A DNA stretch of 64,000 nt from Gammaproteobacteria bacterium. GTDB lineage: Bacteria > Pseudomonadota > Gammaproteobacteria > Steroidobacterales > GCA-2729495. The stretch lies in assembly GCA_009692345.1 (NCBI GenBank), contig SHZI01000001.1, positions 1 to 64,000 of the forward strand, written 5' to 3'. The translations under genes were made by a program, and so were the position numbers. A model generated the notes under the pieces. That model worked only from the letters and a program-made list of their open reading frames with translations, was not told where the DNA came from and searched no databases. Shown piece after piece: positions 56,677-64,000 of this stretch; within the stretch, counting starts at the first letter, position 1, and the number at the start of each line of letters is the position of its first letter.

Positions 56677-58065
56677 CTACCGCGCAATCACTGGTTGACC
56701 CACCCCTGGCTCCGATGAAACGGGGCCAGCAAGCAGGCTGTCAGAGAGCACATTGAGTGGCTCTCGCCGGTTAAGTTCCTCAAAACGGCGTCGATCGAGC
56801 TCCAGATCCAGCTCCCAGCTGCCATCACCCCGGAGTCGCTCCGCAACGATAACGCCCATTTCGTAAAGGCGAGCCCTCAGGCGGGCCTCGGCTGGAGCCA
56901 ATCCCACCGTGCACTGCAGCTGGTCGACCTGGAGGAACTCGGCGATAGCCCCCAGCAGCAGGTCAACGCCTTGTCCGGTATGGGAGGACAGCCAGACCCT
57001 GGTGGGGCTCCCTGTTTCGGCGCGATCTACCCGGGGCTCGATGTTGAGTATATCAGCCTTGTTATAGACCTGGATTCGCGGCAGATGGCCAGCGCCGATC
57101 TCCTCCAGAACCTTGACCACATCGTGTATCCGCTCTTCATGGGCGGGATCAGCGCAGTCGACCACGTGGAGGAGAAGTCGGGACTGCTCTGTCTCGTCCA
57201 GCGTAGAACGGAACGCGGCCACCAGTTCGTGGGGCAGATCCCTGATAAACCCGACCGTATCAGCCAGAACGATGCTGTTGCCATCCGGCAGACTGACACG
57301 ACGCAGCGTGGGATCAAGGGTGGCGAAGAGCTGATTGGCGACCAGGACATCGGCCCGGGTCAACAGATTGAACAGGGTCGACTTCCCGGCGTTGGTATAT
57401 CCCACCAGTGTCACCGTGGGGACTTCCTCCTTGCGCCTCTTCTGACCGGACGTGCGCCGCTGGCGAGACACCCTCTCCAGACGCTCATGAAGACTGCGAA
57501 TGCGCAGGCCGATGAGACGGCGGTCGCTCTCGAGCTGGCTCTCGCCAGGACCACGCATACCGATACCGCCCTTCTGTCGCTCAAGGTGCGTCCAGCCCCT
57601 GACCAGGCGGGTGGACAAATGCTCCATCTGGGCCAACTCAACCTGGAGCTTGCCCTCATGCGTTCGGGCTCGCTGAGCAAAGATGTCGAGAATGAGACCG
57701 GTGCGATCAATCACGCGTCGGTCCAGCGTCTGCTCCAGATTGCGCTGCTGCGCCGGACTCAGGCGGTGGTCAATGAGCACAATCTCGGCACAGGAGTCGT
57801 GGAGCAACTGCCGCAGTTCCTCCACCTTGCCGGTACCGATGAGATAGCGTGGGTTGACCTGCCGAAGAGCAGCCGTCAGTGAACCGGAGATCTCTGCCCC
57901 CGCCGAAAGAGCCAGAGCGTTGAACTCTTCCCTGGTTTCAGCCCTGGGCGGCTGGCCCATACCAACGTGAACAAGGACAGCCCGCTCACCACCACTGGGC
58001 CGGTCAAACAACCCGCCATCCCCTGGCCATAGGGACGGGGCCTGTAACGCAGGCCCGGCTGGCAA
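56677..58065 (-). CDS. hflX: GTPase HflX
   Basis: RRKEEVPTVTLVGYTNAGKSTLFNLLT, LADTVGFIRDLPHELVAAF. Confidence 0.95.
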   Translation of the reverse strand: MPAGPALQAPSLWPGDGGLFDRPSGGERAVLVHVGMGQPPRAETREEFNALALSAGAEISGSLTAALRQVNPRYLIGTGKVEELRQLLHDSCAEIVLIDHRLSPAQQRNLEQTLDRRVIDRTGLILDIFAQRARTHEGKLQVELAQMEHLSTRLVRGWTHLERQKGGIGMRGPGESQLESDRRLIGLRIRSLHERLERVSRQRRTSGQKRRKEEVPTVTLVGYTNAGKSTLFNLLTRADVLVANQLFATLDPTLRRVSLPDGNSIVLADTVGFIRDLPHELVAAFRSTLDETEQSRLLLHVVDCADPAHEERIHDVVKVLEEIGAGHLPRIQVYNKADILNIEPRVDRAETGSPTRVWLSSHTGQGVDLLLGAIAEFLQVDQLQCTVGLAPAEARLRARLYEMGVIVAERLRGDGSWELDLELDRRRFEELNRREPLNVLSDSLLAGPVSSEPGVGQPVIAR

Positions 58066-58098
58066 CAGGCCAAAAAAAGCGGCGGTCTGTTCGCGTGC

Positions 58099-58338
58099 TC
58101 AGTCTTTGCCCTCGTCGTCACCATCGGGCACATGAATTGCGCGGGACGGCACTACGGTAGAAATAGCATGCTTGTAGACCATCTGACTGACGCCGTTCTT
58201 CAGCAGGACGACAAACTGATCGAAGGACTCGACAGTCCCCTGAAGCTTGATGCCATTTACGAGATAAACGGACACAGGCACCTTCTCCTTCCGAAGCGTG
58301 TTCAAGAAGGGATCCTGCAGCACCTGACTTTTGGCCAT
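58099..58338 (-). CDS. hfq: RNA chaperone Hfq
   Basis: [58 protein letters not shown]. Confidence 0.98.
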   Translation of the reverse strand: MAKSQVLQDPFLNTLRKEKVPVSVYLVNGIKLQGTVESFDQFVVLLKNGVSQMVYKHAISTVVPSRAIHVPDGDDEGKD

Positions 58339-58390
58339 TTCGTACTCCTGAATTATTCTTATTGCTTATCTCGGCACTTATTCTAGCTGC

Positions 58391-59359
58391 TCAGGGCTGA
58401 TATTGCATCCGCAGAGCGGTGGCGCGAACCGCTGCTTCCAGGTCTTGAATCAGGGTGTCAGACGCCATGTCCAGCCAGAGATCGCACTCCTCCCGACGCA
58501 GCCAGGTCAGCTGGCGCTTGGCGAGTTGCCGGGTGGCAGCCAGGGCCCGACGCTCCGCCTCTGCTTTACCGCAGGCGCCCGCCAGGAACTGAGCCAGCTG
58601 GCGATAGCCAACTGCGCGCAGTGCCGGGGCATCGGGCTGCATCTGCGGCATAGCAAGTAGCTGTTCAACCTCGCCGAGGAAACCGCGCTCAAGCATGGCG
58701 TGGAAGCGCCGGGTTATGCGCTCCGTCAGCGGACCCCGATCCCGGGGCAGGAGACCGATCCTGAAAAACCTGCCGGGGGAACGCAGCCCTGCTGCCTCCT
58801 GATGCTGACTCTGGAGAGCTGAGATTGGCTTCCCGGTCAGCAAGCACACCTCCAGGGCGCGCTGAATTCGCTGCCGGTCCGCTACCCCAATACGGGCCGC
58901 AGCCACGGGGTCCAGCAGGGCGAGTTCCCGATGCAGGGCCGGCCAGCCCTCCCGCAGCCCCCGAGTCTCCAGAAGTGCCCGCAAGTCGGGATCGGCCGTT
59001 GGCAACAGGGCCAACCCCTGAATCAGACTGCGGAAGTACAGGAAGGTACCGCCGACCAGCAGAGGTATTCGGCCCGCTGTGCTGATCTCTTGTATGGCCA
59101 GCGAGGCGTCCTGGGCAAAGTCACCAGCGGTGTACTGCTCCCAGGGCTCGCGAACATTGATCAGGCGGTGAGGATGCCGCGCGAGCGTCTCCGGCGAGGG
59201 CTTGCCGCTCCCGATGTTGAGGTGGCGGTAGACCATGGCCGAATCCACGCTGATCAGCCCAATCGGCAACCGGTCCGCCAGAGCAAGGGCCAGATCAGTC
59301 TTGCCGGTGGCCGTTGGACCCATAAGGCACAGGGCGGTAGCCATTGGTGCCGGCCCCAT
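58391..59359 (-). CDS. miaA: tRNA dimethylallyltransferase
   Basis: LMGPTATGKTDLALALA, ISVDSAMVYRHLNIGSGKPS, LVGGTFLYFRSLIQGL. Confidence 0.96.
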   Translation of the reverse strand: MGPAPMATALCLMGPTATGKTDLALALADRLPIGLISVDSAMVYRHLNIGSGKPSPETLARHPHRLINVREPWEQYTAGDFAQDASLAIQEISTAGRIPLLVGGTFLYFRSLIQGLALLPTADPDLRALLETRGLREGWPALHRELALLDPVAAARIGVADRQRIQRALEVCLLTGKPISALQSQHQEAAGLRSPGRFFRIGLLPRDRGPLTERITRRFHAMLERGFLGEVEQLLAMPQMQPDAPALRAVGYRQLAQFLAGACGKAEAERRALAATRQLAKRQLTWLRREECDLWLDMASDTLIQDLEAAVRATALRMQYQP

Positions 59360-59371
59360 CCCGAGGACGCC

Positions 59372-61132
59372 CTAGCGGCCTCGGGCAAACAGTCGGTCGA
59401 GCTCCGGCAGCGACAGCTGAACGCGGGTCGGCCGGCCGTGATTGCACTGCTCACTGCGTGGCGTGCGCTCCATGGCCCGCAGAAGGCTGTTCATTTCCTC
59501 GATGCTGAGGCGTCGATTCGCCCGGATAGAAGCATGACAGGCCACATCAGCCAGGCACCGGTCGAGAAGGCCGAGCAGTTCGTCGAGAGTCAGTTCGTCG
59601 TGGAGGCCCGCTACCAGCCGACGAACCAGGGCGGGGACGGCTTCCCCGGCCAGGATGACGGGAACGGCTCGGAGGGTCAGCCGGTCAGGGCCGGTGCGCA
59701 GGAGGTCGAACCCACAGCGCTCCAGCACCGCCGCATGCTGTACGGCACGCTCGGCCTCTGCCTCGGTTACCGCCAGCGTTTCCGGGAGCAGCAAGGTCTG
59801 GGACTGAACGTTCGTCTCCCGAATGGACGCCTTAAGGCGCTCGTAGGTGACCCGCTCGTGGGCGGCGTGAGCGTCGACCACTGCCAGGCCGTCAGCAGTC
59901 TCGGCAAGGATGTAGATCCCATGGAGCTGCGCAAGGGCAAACCCCAGCGGGGGCAGGCCGGAGCCCGGCTTCTCGTCTCCAGGCCCTGCATAGGCACCTG
60001 TGGGTTCCCGCAGCATCCCTGCCCCACGCCCGTCTGAAGGCTGGAAGAGAGCCTCACCAAGCGGCAGCATTGCCGGCTGGGATGCGCGGTGTTCCGCCGC
60101 TAAGGCCCCACCAGCGGGGGCCTGCTCACCGGGGGCGATTTGCCCGGCCAGCGCTTCCTCGACCGAGCGGCGCAGAAAGTCCCGGACCCGGGCTGGATCC
60201 CGGAACCGCACTTCGTGCTTGGCGGGGTGCGCATTGACATCCACCCATCCCGGATCCATATCGATGTAGAGCACGTAGGCGGGCCAGCGGTCCCGGTAGA
60301 GCACATCCCGGTAAGCCGCCCGGACCGCTCCAACCAGGAGCTTGTCGCGAATCGCCCGGCCGTTCAGGAACACATGCTGCAGGTCAGGCTGGCTCCGGGC
60401 GTGGGTGGGCATGGCCAGCCAGCCGTGCAGGGCCAGGCCGGCTGCGTCCCGGGTCAGGTAAATGGAGTGTCGGACAAACTCCTCCCCGCAGACCTTCCCC
60501 ACCCGGCCAGCCAGTTCAGCCAGGGACGGCGCCGCCGGAAGATCAAGGACCCGGCGCTGATTGTGCTGCACCCGGAACGCGACCGAGCCCCGTGACAGGG
60601 CAATGCTCTCGATTGCAGCACGGACATGGGCGAACTCGGTGCGCTCACTGCGGAGGAAGCGGCGTCGGGCTGGCGTATTGAAAAACAGGTCCCGGACTTC
60701 GACCGTGGTTCCAGGCTGGTGCGGAGCGGGGACAAGATCGCCCGGATCACTCGCGTTACCGGTAATGGAAAATCCCGTAGCCTCGCCCCGGTAGCGGGAG
60801 GTCATCGTCAGGCGGGAAACAGACGCGATGCTCGGCAGCGCCTCGCCCCGAAAGCCAAGCGTCGCTACCTGCTCGAGGTCCTCAAGGCTCTCAATCTTGC
60901 TCGTGGCATGCCGCGCCAGCGCCAGCGCCAGTTCCTCCCGGGGAATGCCGTTACCGTTGTCGCGGATCCGGCACAGGCGAATCCCGGCTTCCTCAAGCTC
61001 GATCTCGATCCGGGTGGCGCCTGCATCCAGACTGTTTTCGAGCAGTTCCTTGACGACGGACGCCGGGCGCTCGACAACCTCGCCGGCAGCGATCTGGTTG
61101 ATGAGATGCGCTGGTAACTGGCGGATGGGCAT
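59372..61132 (-). CDS. mutL: DNA mismatch repair protein MutL
   Basis: LPAHLINQIAAGEVVERPASVVKELLENSLDAGA, LGFRGEALPSIASVS. Confidence 0.97.
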   Translation of the reverse strand: MPIRQLPAHLINQIAAGEVVERPASVVKELLENSLDAGATRIEIELEEAGIRLCRIRDNGNGIPREELALALARHATSKIESLEDLEQVATLGFRGEALPSIASVSRLTMTSRYRGEATGFSITGNASDPGDLVPAPHQPGTTVEVRDLFFNTPARRRFLRSERTEFAHVRAAIESIALSRGSVAFRVQHNQRRVLDLPAAPSLAELAGRVGKVCGEEFVRHSIYLTRDAAGLALHGWLAMPTHARSQPDLQHVFLNGRAIRDKLLVGAVRAAYRDVLYRDRWPAYVLYIDMDPGWVDVNAHPAKHEVRFRDPARVRDFLRRSVEEALAGQIAPGEQAPAGGALAAEHRASQPAMLPLGEALFQPSDGRGAGMLREPTGAYAGPGDEKPGSGLPPLGFALAQLHGIYILAETADGLAVVDAHAAHERVTYERLKASIRETNVQSQTLLLPETLAVTEAEAERAVQHAAVLERCGFDLLRTGPDRLTLRAVPVILAGEAVPALVRRLVAGLHDELTLDELLGLLDRCLADVACHASIRANRRLSIEEMNSLLRAMERTPRSEQCNHGRPTRVQLSLPELDRLFARGR

Positions 61133-61233
61133 AGCGGCATTCTTTCAAATGTCGAGCCCTTTGCCTATCAACGGTCGACGCTGAGCACAGGGCAATTGAG
61201 CTGGGCGCCATCGAGCCAGGCGTCTGCGGGTCG

Positions 61234-62694
61234 TCAGCTGCTCTGGCGGGGTATACGCAGCTTCTGCCCCACCCACACGGCGTCGGACCGCAGGCCGTTG
61301 GCGCTGCGCAGCCGGCTGAGGCTGACGTTGTACCGGCTCGCGACGCCCGAGAGAGTGTCACCGCGCTGGATAACGTGCTGGCGGGGAGTCGCAGAGGCCG
61401 ACTCGCTCCGGGGTGACGCGGAGGCAACCGTTGTGGGCGGGCGATGGCCCGAGTCGCCCGGCGCATCGCCGGGCGGATTCGCGGCGAAATAGTCCTGGAT
61501 ACCCGCAAGTATTGCCCCGGCAAGCTTCTGCTGGTGGGCTGACGACCGCAGGTTCTGCTCGTCCGTCGGATTGGAGATGTACGCGGTCTCTACCAGCACC
61601 GAGGGCACGTCCGGCGACTTCAGCACCATAAAGGGCGCCTGCTGCACGCTGGGCCGGTGGAGACGGCCAAGCCGACCCATGGGCCGGAGAATCGCATCAC
61701 CCACCCCGATACTGGAACTGATCGAGGCGTTCTGGGACAGATCCATCAGCACGGACGCGAGCACCGGATCCTTGTCGCCCAACTCCACGCCACCGATCAG
61801 CGCCGCGTTCTCTCGGGCTGCGAGACGCCGGGAAGCCTCGTCGGTCGCCGCCTTCTCCGACAGCACGTATACCGTGGAACCCTGGGCGCCGCGGTTGTAG
61901 GCGGCGTCGGCATGAATCGAGATGAACAGGTCGGCATTGGCGCTGCGGGCCTTCTCCATGCGCTCCCGTAAACCCAGAAAGCGGTCGTCACTGCGGGTCA
62001 GCACGCCCCGCATTCCAGGCTGCGCATTCAGCTGTTCAACCAGGTACCGGCTGATCGCCAGGGTGACGTCTTTTTCCCGAAGTCCCGAAGGGCCGTGGGC
62101 ACCGGGATCCCGGCCACCATGACCAGCGTCTACGACCACCACCGTGTCCCGCAGTCGTCCGGGAGGCCGCGCAGGGGCCGCGGGTGGCGTCTCCGGGTCA
62201 ACCGGAGGAAGGCCGGCCACAGTCACGGCCGGGGCCTTGGCCAGCCAGGAGAGTGGCCGCAGGGCAATGGCAAGGCGGGGTAGCCCGGTGTCTGTGGCGA
62301 AGGTCGCGGACGGCTGCATGGCTTCCGCAACCTCAAGAACAATGCGGAGGCTGCCACCGGGCCGATGGGCAACACGAACCTGCCGGACAGCGCCGGTAGC
62401 ACTCGGCAGCGGCAGGGCCCCGGGGCCCAGTGCTGCCGACGAAAGATCGATAACGACCCTGTTCGGGTCAGTCAGAGTGAAGAGATGGTAGGTCCCGGTG
62501 CGGGTCAGCCGAAGCTCCACCCGGGTGTCCTGGCCCTGGGCGGCGAGCGCTATGGACTGGACCTGGAGTCGGTCCGTCGGGGCTGCAAACAGGGGGGTAG
62601 CGGGCAGGAACACGGCTGCAAGGGCGACTGCCCGGGCGAACCTGAGCAGGGACTCAGCGGTCGCCCCGCGGGCGATGGTCCTCTGGCACACCAC
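61234..62694 (-). CDS. N-acetylmuramoyl-L-alanine amidase (AMIN + amidase_3 + LysM)
   Basis: VVVVDAGHGGRDPGAHG, VETAYISNPTDEQNLRS; C-terminal LysM HVIQRGDTLSGVASRYNVSLSRLRSANGL. Confidence 0.95.
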   Translation of the reverse strand: MVCQRTIARGATAESLLRFARAVALAAVFLPATPLFAAPTDRLQVQSIALAAQGQDTRVELRLTRTGTYHLFTLTDPNRVVIDLSSAALGPGALPLPSATGAVRQVRVAHRPGGSLRIVLEVAEAMQPSATFATDTGLPRLAIALRPLSWLAKAPAVTVAGLPPVDPETPPAAPARPPGRLRDTVVVVDAGHGGRDPGAHGPSGLREKDVTLAISRYLVEQLNAQPGMRGVLTRSDDRFLGLRERMEKARSANADLFISIHADAAYNRGAQGSTVYVLSEKAATDEASRRLAARENAALIGGVELGDKDPVLASVLMDLSQNASISSSIGVGDAILRPMGRLGRLHRPSVQQAPFMVLKSPDVPSVLVETAYISNPTDEQNLRSSAHQQKLAGAILAGIQDYFAANPPGDAPGDSGHRPPTTVASASPRSESASATPRQHVIQRGDTLSGVASRYNVSLSRLRSANGLRSDAVWVGQKLRIPRQSS

Positions 62695-62807
62695 GCGTAC
62701 TCTCCCCGAAATCCCTTTCGTGGGCCCGAGTATACGTAATGCAGGCTGCTACTCAAACAGTTTTCTGATAGTAAATAGGGAGATAGCTAGCTTACCTGCC
62801 GGGATCT

Positions 62808-63320
62808 TCAGAATCCCGCCGGCAGGCCTTCTGCCACCTTGACCAGGAGCCGAACGCCCTCCCGGCTCGGCGCCGTCAGGATAGCCCGGCGACCGGCACC
62901 GTCGATGACGAGGTGGCAAGCCACGTCCGGGGGCGGCAGTCGTCCAGCACCCCGGTCCGGCCACTCCGTCAGCAGGAGGCTGCCCCGGCCCAGCTCATCG
63001 CGAGTGCCCAGTTCGTCGACCAGACCCAGGTGGTCCAGTTCGGCAGGGTCTCTCAAGCGATAGAGGTCCACATGGTAGACGCGATAAGTCTCGACCAGGT
63101 AAGGCTCAACCAGTGTGTAGGTGGGGCTTGGCACCCGACCCTTGTGCCCTAGGCCCGCTAGCAGGCCCCGAATCATCGCCGTCTTGCCAGCGCCCAGCTC
63201 GCCCTCGAAGTTCAGGACACGGCTGTCCGGCGCTGCCGCCGCCAGTACCCGGGCTAACAGCGCGCCAAATTGTGCAGTCGCCGCGGGATCAGCCAGGCGA
63301 ACACTCAGGGATTCAGCCAC
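62808..63320 (-). CDS. tsaE: tRNA threonylcarbamoyladenosine biosynthesis protein TsaE
   Basis: FEGELGAGKTAMIRGLLAGLG, SPTYTLVEPYL, HVDLYRL. Confidence 0.95.
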   Translation of the reverse strand: MAESLSVRLADPAATAQFGALLARVLAAAAPDSRVLNFEGELGAGKTAMIRGLLAGLGHKGRVPSPTYTLVEPYLVETYRVYHVDLYRLRDPAELDHLGLVDELGTRDELGRGSLLLTEWPDRGAGRLPPPDVACHLVIDGAGRRAILTAPSREGVRLLVKVAEGLPAGF

Positions 63321-64000
63321 GTGCGCAGCTCCCTGAGCAGGTCACTCGCCACCATGCCACGCTGCCCGCCCCGGGCCGCAGAGTCCCCTGCCGCGCCGTG
63401 AATAAAGGCGGCAGCGGCCACGACATCGGCAACCCGCAGCCCGGCGCCCGCCGCGGCATGGGCCTGGGCTGGAAGTTGGGCCAGGAGCCCCGCAATGACC
63501 CCGGACAAGACGTCACCCATACCCGCCGTGGCCATGCCCGGGTTCCCGGAGGTGATCAGCCACGGGGACTGCCCGGCGCCCGTCACCAGAGTCCCGTGGC
63601 CCTTGAGAACGATGGTGCCACCGTAGCGCGCCTCCAGCGCCTCCAGAGCACCCAGGCGGTCCTGCTGAACGACAGAGGAGGAAGAACCCAGGAGCCGGCC
63701 CGCCTCACCAGGATGCGGCGTCAGGACCCAGTCCGGACGGCGACGGGGTGTGCTGGCCAGCAGATTCAGCGCGTCGGCGTCCACCACCAGGGGCATAGGC
63801 GCCTCGAGCACAGCGGCCAGCAACCCCCGCGCCCAGTCGTCCTGCCCAAGACCCGGCCCGACGACAACGACGGTCGCCCTGGCGAGCAGCGGACCGAGGT
63901 CCTCCGGAGCCGCGATGCCGTGACACATCAGTTCCGGACGGACCGGCGACAGCAGCACCGCGTGCGCGGGCCGGGTCGCAACGGTGACGAGTCCGGCACC
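63305..64000 (-). CDS. ADP-dependent NAD(P)H-hydrate dehydratase (5' end beyond window)
   Basis: VVVGPGLGQDDWARGLL, PLVVDADALNLL, VLTPHPGEAGRLLG, GNPGMATAGMGDVLSG; open at the right edge. Confidence 0.93.
   Translation of the reverse strand, partial: GAGLVTVATRPAHAVLLSPVRPELMCHGIAAPEDLGPLLARATVVVVGPGLGQDDWARGLLAAVLEAPMPLVVDADALNLLASTPRRRPDWVLTPHPGEAGRLLGSSSSVVQQDRLGALEALEARYGGTIVLKGHGTLVTGAGQSPWLITSGNPGMATAGMGDVLSGVIAGLLAQLPAQAHAAAGAGLRVADVVAAAAFIHGAAGDSAARGGQRGMVASDLLRELRTWLNP

Noticed and set aside
62805-62845. CCTGCCGGCGGGATTCTGAAGATCCCGGCAGG hairpin at the tsaE stop as a terminator
   Set aside because: Stem is convincing but there is no U-run, and transcription probably continues into amiC; not enough support.

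Overview
High-GC chromosomal segment, probably from a gammaproteobacterium. It is dense with core genes and shows no clear phage, transposon or CRISPR content. Recognisable blocks: 4.5S/SRP RNA; c-type cytochrome; nfu plus a fused mrp-DUF971 gene; a five-gene operon (DUF2845, MBOAT-like membrane protein, AMP-ligase, carrier protein, LtaS-like phosphotransferase); tRNA-Ser(GGA); dapA with a very short BamC-like lipoprotein; gcvR-bcp-bepA; a complete mla locus with mlaA convergent to mlaBCDEF; class I FBP aldolase; suf operon (Rrf2 regulator, sufBCDSUT); sixA; sppA; a sorbosone-dehydrogenase-like lipoprotein; a four-component TRAP transporter (DctM/DctQ/DctP/TatT); rplS-trmD-rimM-rpsP-ffh; corB/radA; a CHASE2-kinase/PP2C/FHA signalling trio; alr-dnaB-rplI-(DUF2232)-rpsR-rpsF-rlmB-rnr; tRNA-Leu(CAG); DUF6279 lipoprotein; purA-DUF2065-hflC-hflK-hflX-hfq-miaA-mutL-amiC-tsaE-nnrD (truncated by the window edge). 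The strongest candidate for an under-described system is the 4.7-10.2 kb acyl-activation/MBOAT-like/LtaS-like operon. Other points of interest are the HCF101-like Mrp-DUF971 fusion, the mini-BamC, an apparent non-AUG rimM start, the overprinted mlaA/mlaB tails, an IscR type-1-like operator before suf, and several short 6/12/18-nt tandem expansions. All calls come from reading sequence and supplied translations; no database search was run.
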